Shown piece by piece: positions 55,932 to 64,000 of a stretch of 64,000 nucleotides of DNA. The notes under the pieces are model-generated. The model was not told the DNA's origin and did not search any database. It saw nothing but the letters and a program-made list of their open reading frames with translations. Location of the stretch: NCBI GenBank assembly GCA_020854265.1, contig JADZFU010000001.1:30938-94937 (forward strand), written 5' to 3'. How positions within the stretch are numbered: the first letter of the stretch is position 1; each line of letters begins with the position of its first letter. The DNA comes from Candidatus Uhrbacteria bacterium. GTDB lineage: Bacteria > Patescibacteriota > Patescibacteriia > 2-12-FULL-60-25. The position numbers and the translations under genes were made by a program.

Positions 55932-57799
55932 GGTGAGGCGGGTGTGGGAGCGGTGCAGGCGGCGGATCTTGGATCGCCGTCACAGCAATTTGGATTGGTG
56001 CTATTCGCGTCACAAATGTCGGATCCGGAAGGATTGAAACAGTTCTGCAATACATTTTGGACACCGGACAGGAATACCGGCTGGTAAATAGGGGCGATCG
56101 CCGTCGGATCGGTAGAAGTCGCAGCCGAGAAAATACGGTGATCGATTGTAACGCGTGCTTGGCTTGCGATATCGCCAGATCCGGCTGGCGTACCGGCGGC
56201 GGTGAGATTCTCCTGCGAAAGAGTCCACCAGAAAGTATCGGCCATCGCGACAGGTTCATTGGTACGGATGCCGATTGTTTCCGAGTTCACCGTGGACGAC
56301 TGAAGTACCGAGTCGAATACCGCTTCGGGATTGAGATCGAGCGCGATATTGCTGCGGGATGCAATGTCTCTCTCGTTGGGCGTGGTGCTCAAAATACTTG
56401 GAGCCGTGAGCACCGGAGGGCCATTGGTGCCAAATGCCCATACGTAGTTATCATTCCCATCGACTCCATCGTCTGGCGAGCCTTGTGTTATGCCGTCGCC
56501 ATTTCCGTCCAATGCATTTCCGACCATATCGACTATGCCGTTGTAGCCAAAGCCGGAGAGGAAGGCCAATGGTGGCGTATCGGACATTGTCGGCGCCTGA
56601 ACCGTGACTTCGATGGATGTGTCGGTTGGGAGACAGTACACCGTGCGTCCGCATGAATTTGTCCCGCAGGCCAAATCCGTGGTGAACTCAACCGTCCTAT
56701 ATTGGTTGCTGATTCGGAATTCGCCGTTGGGGAAAGTTGTTGCACCCCCAGCCGGAGTGGAAGCGACCCGGATATTGGTAAAACCTGAACCCGCCGTCAC
56801 CATGCCAGCGGCCGAGGTAGGATCGACGGCTTCGTTAAAGTTTACTTGCACGACAATATTTGGCGCATAGGAGCCGCCAGCGGACGGAATCACCGAGCGA
56901 ACCTGGGGCGGCGTCGTGTCTACAACGGTTGAAACTTGGAAGTTCCAAATATATCCAGAAGAGAAGGCGCCGGAGAATGCGGGCGAACCATCCTCGCGAC
57001 GGATCCCTGATCCGCCAGACAAAAGCTCGGCCGTGTAATCGGTATCCGTCGTTGGGCTGCCAAGATATGCGACCGGCATAATGACAAAGGTTTGACGGTC
57101 GGGTGTGAAGCGGACTCTCGCCTCGGCTGATGTAAGTGCTCGGTCGCGCTGACCATTCACATAAATTTTTACAGCATCGCTATTTAATCCAACCGTTGTA
57201 CTGGTCGCGATATCGTCAGAAAGATCGGCAGGCGTGCCATTGTCGTTATATCCGGCAATGAATGAGCTGATACGGATCGGTTCTTTGAATGTGATGACGA
57301 TACGCGTATTGCGCGGTACGCCGGTAGCGTCGCGGGACGGTAGATGGGTCTCGATAATGCCGCCGCCGAGCGAACCGGACGAGCTCGGGAAACCGGAGCT
57401 TCCGCCAAACCGTCCGCCGCCTATCCCTCCCCCGCCGCTTGTCGCGCCAGCGAGCGCATCCATGACAAAGCGGGTAATCGCAAAAGCGGAAAGGATGATG
57501 ACAAGACCGATAACACCATTACGGATCCATGTTTTTGCCTCGTCGACTTGCTTTGCATCGCCTTTGGCCGTCATCCAGCGCCATCCTGCATACAAAAGTA
57601 TCCCCAGCAAAACGATGCCGAGGAGACTCAAGAAGACATAAATGATGTTTCCGACAATAACCGGAAGGTCAGCGCTCCCCAAACCTGCCTGCGTTCCGAC
57701 CGCTTCAAGACCCTCCCCAACCGGACCTGCGGTTTGGGCTGATACGGCTAACGGTGCCGCGAGAAGAAAAAAGAGGGATAAAGAACCTTTCTTGAGCAT
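55928..57799 (-). CDS. T4SS-pilin-like TM module with Big_5/Ig-like ectodomain (about 623 aa)
   Basis: Signal peptide MLKKGSLSLFFLLAAPLAVSAQ; LLGIVLLGILLYAGWRWMTAKGDAKQVDEAKTWIRNGVIGLVIILSAFAITRFVMDAL; IIETHLPSRDATGVPRNTRIVITFKEPI. Confidence 0.9.
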   Translation of the reverse strand: MLKKGSLSLFFLLAAPLAVSAQTAGPVGEGLEAVGTQAGLGSADLPVIVGNIIYVFLSLLGIVLLGILLYAGWRWMTAKGDAKQVDEAKTWIRNGVIGLVIILSAFAITRFVMDALAGATSGGGGIGGGRFGGSSGFPSSSGSLGGGIIETHLPSRDATGVPRNTRIVITFKEPIRISSFIAGYNDNGTPADLSDDIATSTTVGLNSDAVKIYVNGQRDRALTSAEARVRFTPDRQTFVIMPVAYLGSPTTDTDYTAELLSGGSGIRREDGSPAFSGAFSSGYIWNFQVSTVVDTTPPQVRSVIPSAGGSYAPNIVVQVNFNEAVDPTSAAGMVTAGSGFTNIRVASTPAGGATTFPNGEFRISNQYRTVEFTTDLACGTNSCGRTVYCLPTDTSIEVTVQAPTMSDTPPLAFLSGFGYNGIVDMVGNALDGNGDGITQGSPDDGVDGNDNYVWAFGTNGPPVLTAPSILSTTPNERDIASRSNIALDLNPEAVFDSVLQSSTVNSETIGIRTNEPVAMADTFWWTLSQENLTAAGTPAGSGDIASQARVTIDHRIFSAATSTDPTAIAPIYQPVFLSGVQNVLQNCFNPSGSDICDANSTNPNCCDGDPRSAACTAPTPASP

Positions 57800-57833
57800 G
57801 GGGAAAGATTGGTCCGACAACGCTGTTATTCTA

Positions 57834-58268
57834 CTAAGAAAGAATCCGTTGGACAATGGCACGAACTTCGTTGCCGTCAGCACGGCCAGCAACTGCTTTC
57901 ATTGCAGCGCCCATGGCCTTGCCCATATCGGTAGCTCCGGAAGCCGCTACGGCCTCTTTGACAATTTTTTCAAGCTCCTCGGGTGCCATTGCGGGAGGTA
58001 GATAGGTACTGATCAGATCGATCTCCTTTTGCTGCCGCTCGACCAGATCCTGTCGACCAGCAGATTGAAAATCCGAGACGGCATCCTGATACTGCTTGAT
58101 CATTGTTTTCAGCACGGCATGAGCGTCTTCATCTTTCAGTTCGCGCATCAACTCGATCTGTTTATTTTTCAAAGCCGTGCGCACCAAACGGAGGACGGAG
58201 AGAGCGAGTTCATCTTTGGATTTCATCGCCTGTTTGAAGTCGGTATCGACTCGTTCGAGAACAGTCAT
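57834..58268 (-). CDS. GatB/YqeY domain protein
   Basis: DFKQAMKSKDELALSVLRLVRTALKNKQIE...YLPPAMAPEELEKIVKEAVAASGATDMGKAMGAAM. Confidence 0.93.
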   Translation of the reverse strand: MTVLERVDTDFKQAMKSKDELALSVLRLVRTALKNKQIELMRELKDEDAHAVLKTMIKQYQDAVSDFQSAGRQDLVERQQKEIDLISTYLPPAMAPEELEKIVKEAVAASGATDMGKAMGAAMKAVAGRADGNEVRAIVQRILS

Positions 58269-58317
58269 AAAAAACAGAAGTCAGTAATCAGTTTTCCGCA
58301 ATTAGAATAACAGAAAA

Positions 58318-58345
58318 ACGGGCATTTGTAATGCCCGTTTTTCTT
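58318..58345 (-). terminator. Terminator after rpsU
   Basis: aacgggcatttgtaatgcccgttttt. Confidence 0.65.
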
Positions 58346-58589
58346 AACGACGTCCGTAGCGCTTTTTTGGATCTTCTTTTAACTGGCCGGTCTTGGACAA
58401 GTAGGCGTATTTCTCGCCCATGGTCACACGACGCAAGGCACCTTCATGGCGCTGCGTATTGTTCAGACCGCCATCGTGGAAACGACGGCTCTTGGTTTCG
58501 ATTTGTTTTCCGCTGGACTGGAAGCGGCGCTGAAAGCGGCGCAGCAGGGCGTCAAACGTTTCGTTCTTTTTGCGTTTTACTTCTACCAT
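58344..58589 (-). CDS. rpsU: 30S ribosomal protein S21
   Basis: VEVKRKKNETFDALLRRFQRRFQSSGKQIETKSRRF; SD AAGGAG. Confidence 0.92.
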   Translation of the reverse strand: MVEVKRKKNETFDALLRRFQRRFQSSGKQIETKSRRFHDGGLNNTQRHEGALRRVTMGEKYAYLSKTGQLKEDPKKRYGRR

Positions 58590-58625
58590 ATGGGACGCTC
58601 CTTTCTTGGTTAGGTTGAGCGGATC

Positions 58626-60026
58626 CTACGCGGAAGCTGGCGGATTGTCAAGGCGCTGGGCCAGCTTCTTTTTGATTTCATGGACGGCCTTTTTAACATC
58701 GACGATTTCCTGCGATCCGGCGTCCATATCGCGTAATTGGACGGTCCCATCCAGCACTTCTTTTTGGCCGATGACAATTGCCCATTTGGCTCCGCGTCGA
58801 TTAGCCATTTCCATCTGCGCTTTGATATTTGCCTTAGAAAAGGCTTCTCCTACCGCGATGCCTGCCTCTCGGAACTCCTCGAAAAGCGCGAGCGCTTTTT
58901 TGCGGCCCATATCACCCAATTGAGCAATGAAAACCAGCACCGGCTCAGGCTTGTACTCCAGCGGAGCCTCGCCTGCCTGCTTTTGCTGCTTTTCTTTCAT
59001 GCGGGATACGATGCGATCGAGACCAAGACTAAACCCGGCCGCAGGAGTCGGACGACCGCCAAGACTCTCTACCAAGCCATCGTATCGTCCGCCTCCACCG
59101 AGGGCGGTTTGAGCCAGCTCCATATCATCGCTCGCGGCATACCATTCAAAAACCGTCTTGGTGTAATAATCCAAGCCTCGTACAAGATACGGATCTAGCT
59201 GGTAAGGAACTCCGAGCTCATCGAGAAATTCGATAACGCGGAAGAAGTGGGATTTGGATTCTTCATCCAGCCAGTCGACGATTTGCGGAGCCTCGGCTTT
59301 AAGCTCTTGGATTGCAGGGTCTTTGGAGTCGAGTAAACGCAATGGGTTTTTGAGCAAACGTTTTTTGTCATCATCGGAGAGCTTGGCTTTTTTGGAACGG
59401 AAGTACGCAACGAGAGCGTTCTTATAATTAGCGCGCGACTCCGGGCTGCCTAGCGAGTTGATACGCACCGTGGCATCAATGCCCAGACCCTTCAGCATAT
59501 TCCAGCCGAGTACCATGAGCTGGGCGTCGATAATCGGATCGGCATCTCCGAGCACTTCGTAACCAACTTGATAGAATTGGCGGAAGCGGCCGGACTGCGG
59601 ACGATCGTAGCGGAACATCGGACCGTAGTACCAAAGACGAACCGGCTGCGGCATATTAAGCATGCCATGCTGGATATATGCGCGAACCACGGGAGCCGTC
59701 CCCTCCGGACGCAAGGATATGTTTTCGCCGCCTTGGGTTTCCCAAGAGTATAATTCTTTTTCGACGACATCCGTCGAGCGGCCTACTCCGCGGATAAAAA
59801 GGGATGTTTCCTCGACCATTGGAGTGTCGATACGGTCAAAACTGTAGGCTTTGGCCAGAGATTCGGAAATTTTACGCGTCTCGTCCCAGAGCGACTGGTC
59901 GATCGGCAAAAGATCGCGCATACCGCGCAAAACCTGGATCGGTTGAGGAGCTTTTTTATTTACTGGCGCGGGTGCTGCATCAGCAGCTTGAACCGGTTTT
60001 TTTGCAGGGGCTTTTTTTGGTGACAT
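58626..60026 (-). CDS. hisS: Histidyl-tRNA synthetase
   Basis: LRGMRDLLPIDQ...LRPEGTAPVVRAYIQHGML...YYGPMFRYDRPQSGRFRQFYQVGYEVLG; K/A/P-rich N-terminal tail. Confidence 0.95.
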   Translation of the reverse strand: MSPKKAPAKKPVQAADAAPAPVNKKAPQPIQVLRGMRDLLPIDQSLWDETRKISESLAKAYSFDRIDTPMVEETSLFIRGVGRSTDVVEKELYSWETQGGENISLRPEGTAPVVRAYIQHGMLNMPQPVRLWYYGPMFRYDRPQSGRFRQFYQVGYEVLGDADPIIDAQLMVLGWNMLKGLGIDATVRINSLGSPESRANYKNALVAYFRSKKAKLSDDDKKRLLKNPLRLLDSKDPAIQELKAEAPQIVDWLDEESKSHFFRVIEFLDELGVPYQLDPYLVRGLDYYTKTVFEWYAASDDMELAQTALGGGGRYDGLVESLGGRPTPAAGFSLGLDRIVSRMKEKQQKQAGEAPLEYKPEPVLVFIAQLGDMGRKKALALFEEFREAGIAVGEAFSKANIKAQMEMANRRGAKWAIVIGQKEVLDGTVQLRDMDAGSQEIVDVKKAVHEIKKKLAQRLDNPPASA

Positions 60027-60030
60027 AAAA

Positions 60031-60642
60031 TTAAATACCGTATTCGAATGATTCAAAGTGTTTCCAGCGATCTATCGGAAATCCGCGTACCCAAACTCGG
60101 CCAACAATATGGAGACTTTTGACCGGTCCGAAGAAACGGGAGTCGAGCGATGAAGAGCGATTATCGCCGAGCAGGAAATACTCACCTGCTTTCATCGTGA
60201 CGGTCTGAGAGGCTGCGGTGAAATCTTGGTCGAGATAGCTGCTTTCATCGAGTACAACGCCATTTGGATTTTTATCGTTGTATATTTTTACCTTGCCGTC
60301 GGCGATTTCGACGGTTTCACCCGGCAAACCGATCACGCGTTTGATAAAAAACTGCTTTGGATCGTTCGGGTAATGGAAGACGACAACGTCTCCTCGCGAA
60401 GGCTCGCGCAAGCGATACGAGAGCTCATCGATGATGAGGTATTCGTGATCGAAAAAATTTGGCTCCATGCTGGCACCTTGGACATAGAACGGCTGAACCA
60501 AGAACCAGCGGACCGGAATGATGATAGCCATGGAAATGGCCAGAACCTGCAGCATCTCCAAGACCAGACTTACGGCACGAGCCTTGGTGGATCTTGGCGC
60601 CGCATCGCCCGAACCTCCAAACGGCTTTAAAAATAGTGGCAT
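60031..60642 (-). CDS. lepB: Signal peptidase I
   Basis: FYVQGASMEPNFFDHEYLIIDELSYRLREPSRGDVVVFHYP...FIKRVIGLPGE...YFLLGDNRSSSLDSR; second ATG preferred (GATAAT 9 nt upstream). Confidence 0.93.
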   Translation of the reverse strand: MPLFLKPFGGSGDAAPRSTKARAVSLVLEMLQVLAISMAIIIPVRWFLVQPFYVQGASMEPNFFDHEYLIIDELSYRLREPSRGDVVVFHYPNDPKQFFIKRVIGLPGETVEIADGKVKIYNDKNPNGVVLDESSYLDQDFTAASQTVTMKAGEYFLLGDNRSSSLDSRFFGPVKSLHIVGRVWVRGFPIDRWKHFESFEYGI

Positions 60643-60682
60643 AAAGGCCATATTATCGGGTTTTTTACCTTTTGTCGAGTAC

Positions 60683-61093
60683 CTATGATGTCTTGGTGTA
60701 TTTCAGAATTGCTTCCCATTGCGCCGATGTGACTGGGGACACTGACAGACGGGGCTGTTCAACCAAGGGCATAATTGAAAGTCCTGGAGTATTGCGGATT
60801 TCATCGAGGGTTAAGGTGCGTCCTACGGGCTTGACCGCTTTGATACGGACGGAGACCCAATTCCCCTCTTCGGCAGTCGCGTCGGGCTTGGCCGGTTCAA
60901 TTACCTCGGCAATCCCTACAATTTCCTTGTCATTTTCAGTGTGGTAAAACAGGATCGGATCACCGGGCTGCATTTCGTTTAAAAACTTGCGAGCCTGAAA
61001 ATTCCGGACTCCGGTCCAGTCCGCCTCCTTGTCACGGACAAGCTGATCCCATGCGTATTCGGAGGGATCGGATTTTATCAACCAGTAGGCCAT
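60683..61093 (-). CDS. EVE domain protein
   Basis: MAYWLIKSDPSEYAWDQLVRDKEADWTGVRNFQARKFLNEMQPGDPILFYHT. Confidence 0.93.
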   Translation of the reverse strand: MAYWLIKSDPSEYAWDQLVRDKEADWTGVRNFQARKFLNEMQPGDPILFYHTENDKEIVGIAEVIEPAKPDATAEEGNWVSVRIKAVKPVGRTLTLDEIRNTPGLSIMPLVEQPRLSVSPVTSAQWEAILKYTKTS

Positions 61094-61100
61094 ATGAATT

Positions 61101-61129
61101 ACTGTAAATCGCCATGGATAACATGTAAA
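61101..61129 (-). promoter_or_regulatory. EVE gene promoter: TTTACA-17-TACAGT, 7 nt before ATG
   Basis: Reverse strand tttacatgttatccatggcgatttacagtaattcatatg. Confidence 0.55.
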
Positions 61130-61137
61130 CAAATCTT

Positions 61138-61581
61138 ATGAGCCGATTTGAATGGGTTACGCTTGCCTTGCAGGTTTTTACGCTAGGATTCGCTTCTTAT
61201 TTCGCTTTTATCCAAAACACGGTTAATGAGCGGCTGGCTCGGCTTGAAGACTATGTCTCGATAACCGCAGTACCTGATGGAGCCGGAGTAAAATTTATCA
61301 ATACCGGCGGTTCGAATGTTTATATTCACGAAATCGATGTTGATGGAGCGAACACGTCCTACGAGAAACCTCGCCAGATAGCCGCCAAAGCCGGCGATGC
61401 TTCAAGCTACTTTTTACCCATCACACTGGAAACGGCTAACAAAGAATCGTTTTCCATACGACTAAAACTTACCGATGAATTTGGCGAGCGCTGGGTATCC
61501 GAGCATGGCGGCGGAGCAGTCGACCAAAACCCATCCGAAGGCGCATTCACGGTTTGGACATACAAAACATTCAAACCTTGA
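61138..61581 (+). CDS. Hypothetical protein with N-terminal TM
   Basis: Open frame MSRFEWVTLALQVFTLGFASYFAFIQNTVNERLARLEDYVS. Confidence 0.65.
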   Translation: MSRFEWVTLALQVFTLGFASYFAFIQNTVNERLARLEDYVSITAVPDGAGVKFINTGGSNVYIHEIDVDGANTSYEKPRQIAAKAGDASSYFLPITLETANKESFSIRLKLTDEFGERWVSEHGGGAVDQNPSEGAFTVWTYKTFKP

Positions 61582-61634
61582 CCCGGTTTCCCGTGACTGG
61601 TAATCCGTGACATGCACATTCACACGGAGGCTGC

Positions 61635-62363
61635 ATGCGGTATTCGCGCGTTCTGCTGAAACTGTCCGGAGAGGCGCTTTCCGGCGACGAGGAGAAGCCC
61701 ATCTTCCCCTACGATCCCGAGACCTTGCTCCGGATCGCCAAGGAGATCACCCAGGTCTCCAACCTGGGCGTCGAGATCGCCATCGTGATGGGCGGAGGAA
61801 ACATCTTCCGCGGCGCCAATGGTGCAAGCAAGGGCATGGACCGCGTCGCCGCCGACCAGTTCGGCATGCTCGCAACCATCCAGAACGGCATCGTTCTGCA
61901 CGATCTGCTGACCCGCGTGTGCGGACGCAAGGAGGCGCGACTCATGTCTGCGCTCCAGGCCCGCCCGGTCGCAGAGCCCTACCTCCCCAAGAAGGCCAGG
62001 CATCACCTCGACCTCAAGAGGGTCATCATCCTGGCGGGAGGCACGGGGAATCCGTACTGCACGACGGATTATGCCGCGGCCCTGCGCGCCTGCGAGATCA
62101 AGGCCGACATCGTGGCCAAGGCCACGAATACGGACGGGCTCTACGACAAGGATCCGCGACACGACAAGAGCGCGGTCTTTCTCCAGCACGCCACCTACAA
62201 GCGCTGCCTCGACGAGGAGCTCAAGGTGATGGACACGGAGGCCTTTGCCTTGTGCCGGAACGAGAAGATGCCGATTCTCGTATTCTCCGTGAAAGAGCCC
62301 GGCAACATCGTCAAGGCGCTCACCGGCGACGAGATCGGCTCGGTCGTCTCGGACCAGCGCTGA
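61635..62363 (+). CDS. pyrH: UMP kinase
   Basis: YSRVLLKLSGEALSGDE...GVEIAIVMGGGNIFRG...AGGTGNPYCTTDYAAALRA; SD CGGAGG. Confidence 0.95.
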   Translation: MRYSRVLLKLSGEALSGDEEKPIFPYDPETLLRIAKEITQVSNLGVEIAIVMGGGNIFRGANGASKGMDRVAADQFGMLATIQNGIVLHDLLTRVCGRKEARLMSALQARPVAEPYLPKKARHHLDLKRVIILAGGTGNPYCTTDYAAALRACEIKADIVAKATNTDGLYDKDPRHDKSAVFLQHATYKRCLDEELKVMDTEAFALCRNEKMPILVFSVKEPGNIVKALTGDEIGSVVSDQR

Positions 62364-62365
62364 AC

Positions 62366-62400
62366 CTAAGGCCTGACATTAGATGTCAGGCCTTTTTCTT
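62366..62400 (+). terminator. Terminator after pyrH
   Basis: aaggcctgacattagatgtcaggcctttttcttt. Confidence 0.75.
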
Positions 62401-63387
62401 TAGCCATTTTTTAACCAGTTGCTCGGCTTCGTCTTCGTCTTTTACCCAGTGGATACGCTTGTCGCGCTTGAACCAGGTAAGCTGACGTTTGGCGTACTGC
62501 CATGTGGCATCTTTGGTTTTTTTAATTGCTTCATCGAGCGTACACTCGCCGCGGATATATGTGCCAAGTTCGCGGTACCCGAGCGAGGTCATGGCAGGCG
62601 CATCCCAATCAACGCCGGATTCACGAATTGACCGGATCTCATCGAGCCATCCGGCTTCTATGTATGCTTCGACGGCCAAGTTGATGCGCTCGCGCAGCTC
62701 GTCCCGCTCGCGTTTGATCGCGATCATGAATGGCTCGATGATGGGTTTAGCCTGGGATTTTTGTGCCGTGAATGGTTTGCCGGTAAAGGTCGAGACCTCC
62801 AATGCGCGCATCACACGACGCGGATTTTTTAAGTCTACAAGCGTTTTCGCTTCTGGATCTAACCGAAGCAAAAGCTTCACTAATTCATCTAACGTTTTTT
62901 CGGACATGGCGTTCCGAAATGCCTCTTGTGGCGGAACTTCTGGAAAATGGTAATTATCGACCAAGGCTTGGATATAAAGCCCCGTTCCGCCAACCACGAT
63001 CGGCAGCTTGCGTCGTTTTCGGATACCCAAAGCAGCCGTGTATGCAGTCGCCTTCCACTCGGCCACGGAAAGCGCTTTGACTGGGGGCAAAAAATCCATC
63101 AGATAGTGCGGAATATCCTCAAATAAATACATGCCGATTTTCCCTCGTTTGATCCGTTTACCGCCCATGGGTTTACCCGTCCCGATGTTAAATACTTGAT
63201 AGACTTGACGCGCATCCGCGTTGATAATTTCGCCATTGAACGTTTTGGCCAGCCGAAGTCCGAGCAAGGTTTTTCCGCTAGAAGTAGGCCCTACAATACA
63301 CAAAACGCGCGGAAGAGCGCGTTTCGTACCTGCTCCCGCCTTTTTCGGGAGGTTCTTGTTCTTGGGTTTACGTTGTACCGGACCCAT
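62386..63387 (-). CDS. miaA: tRNA dimethylallyltransferase
   Basis: VLCIVGPTSSGKTLLGLRLAKTFNGEIINADARQVYQVFNIGTGKP...VVGGTGLYIQALVDNY. Confidence 0.96.
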   Translation of the reverse strand: MGPVQRKPKNKNLPKKAGAGTKRALPRVLCIVGPTSSGKTLLGLRLAKTFNGEIINADARQVYQVFNIGTGKPMGGKRIKRGKIGMYLFEDIPHYLMDFLPPVKALSVAEWKATAYTAALGIRKRRKLPIVVGGTGLYIQALVDNYHFPEVPPQEAFRNAMSEKTLDELVKLLLRLDPEAKTLVDLKNPRRVMRALEVSTFTGKPFTAQKSQAKPIIEPFMIAIKRERDELRERINLAVEAYIEAGWLDEIRSIRESGVDWDAPAMTSLGYRELGTYIRGECTLDEAIKKTKDATWQYAKRQLTWFKRDKRIHWVKDEDEAEQLVKKWLKKKA

Positions 63388-63430
63388 TTGATTTGTAGCC
63401 TATCAGGGTCAGACTAAGCCGGCAAGAAGG

Positions 63431-63871
63431 CTATTTGGCGCGATAATCTTGTATGGCCTTTACGACCTTGGAATCCGATTTTAGATCCTCAATAAACAAA
63501 ATATGCTCGCGGTTAATTTCCATCTTGTCCGTTGGTGCGTGAAACTCGTTTCCGAGCTTGATCAGAGTCATGTCTCCAGATGCGATAGCGGCTAAATCCT
63601 GCGACTGACCTCCATCTTTATTCTGAAGATGGTATATGTCTTTTAAGCGGACATATTTAGACCATGGAGAGGACGAGATTTTTCCGAAATACACTTGGCC
63701 ATTGGATAGGAACACTGCCTGATACGTACTCGGATCAATCGTATTATTTTTGCACCAGAAGTAGATCCCCGTTCCAATTGCGAACAATACGATCAAAAGA
63801 GCTATTACTGATAGCACTCTCTTACCGTTCGAAGAGAGTGTGATGGTGAATCCACCAGGTTGTCTTGGCAT
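63431..63871 (-). CDS. Hypothetical membrane protein
   Basis: N-terminal TM VLSVIALLIVLFAIGTGIYFW; YQAVFLSNGQVYFGKISSSPWSKYVRLKDIYHLQ. Confidence 0.75.
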   Translation of the reverse strand: MPRQPGGFTITLSSNGKRVLSVIALLIVLFAIGTGIYFWCKNNTIDPSTYQAVFLSNGQVYFGKISSSPWSKYVRLKDIYHLQNKDGGQSQDLAAIASGDMTLIKLGNEFHAPTDKMEINREHILFIEDLKSDSKVVKAIQDYRAK

Positions 63872-63881
63872 AGTTTTAACA

Positions 63882-63887
63882 ATTATA
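63882..63887 (-). promoter_or_regulatory. -10 box TATAAT, 10 nt before ATG 63871
   Basis: Reverse strand gtataattgttaaaactatg. Confidence 0.5.
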
Positions 63888-64000
63888 CACTAGGTTCAGG
63901 TTCTGGAGTCGGTTCAGGCTCTGGGGCTGGCTCGGGAATCGGTTCCGGTACAGGCTCTGGTGTTGGCGCTGGCTCTGGCTCAGGTACTGGAGCAGGCTCG
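63883..64000 (-). CDS. Partial CDS ending in a P/E-repeat C-terminus, N-terminus off right window edge
   Basis: Reverse strand reads EPAPVPEPEPAPTPEPVPEPIPEPAPEPEPTPEPEPSV*; not in the ORF track. Confidence 0.6.
   Translation of the reverse strand, partial: EPAPVPEPEPAPTPEPVPEPIPEPAPEPEPTPEPEPSV

Noticed and set aside
61607-62485. 292-aa plus-strand ORF
   Set aside because: Off-frame, Arg-rich; the pyrH frame at 61635 is clearly the real gene.

Overview
The 64 kb window looks like a gene-dense, reduced bacterial chromosome of the Patescibacteria/CPR type. That lineage call is inferred from gene content and from VirB2/T4SS-pilin-like membrane modules on giant surface proteins; no 16S is present. 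Housekeeping genes recognised include vanW-like, trxA/trxB, sulP, infB, truB, rny, hup, proS, ileS, rpiB, rpe, split transketolase, pyk, htrA, nrdR, ftsZ, ftsA, dgkA, ybeY, rpsU, hisS, lepB, pyrH and miaA. Three tRNAs with encoded CCA (Lys-CTT, Arg-CCG, Asp-GTC) and two sigma-70-family genes flanking tRNA-Lys are also present. The most unusual content is a surface/secretion gene set. It comprises a 3296-aa and a ~623-aa protein, each with an N-terminal T4SS-pilin-like double-TM module followed by large ectodomains, and three TM-anchored thrombospondin-type-3 (Ca-binding-like) proteins. These abut or overlap ybeY-dgkA-ftsA through ATGA junctions. A second locus at the left edge pairs another TSP3 protein with a giant Cys-rich secreted protein (at least 1314 aa, running off the window and absent from the supplied ORF track). 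Other notable signals are repeated apparently leaderless promoters (-10 box 6-10 nt before ATG), a dRS3-like palindrome in frame inside truB, a structured intergenic RNA candidate between vanW and trxB, a CYTH+P-loop kinase fusion, and a cupredoxin-like domain with lost copper ligands. All family names are from reading motifs by eye; no database search was run.
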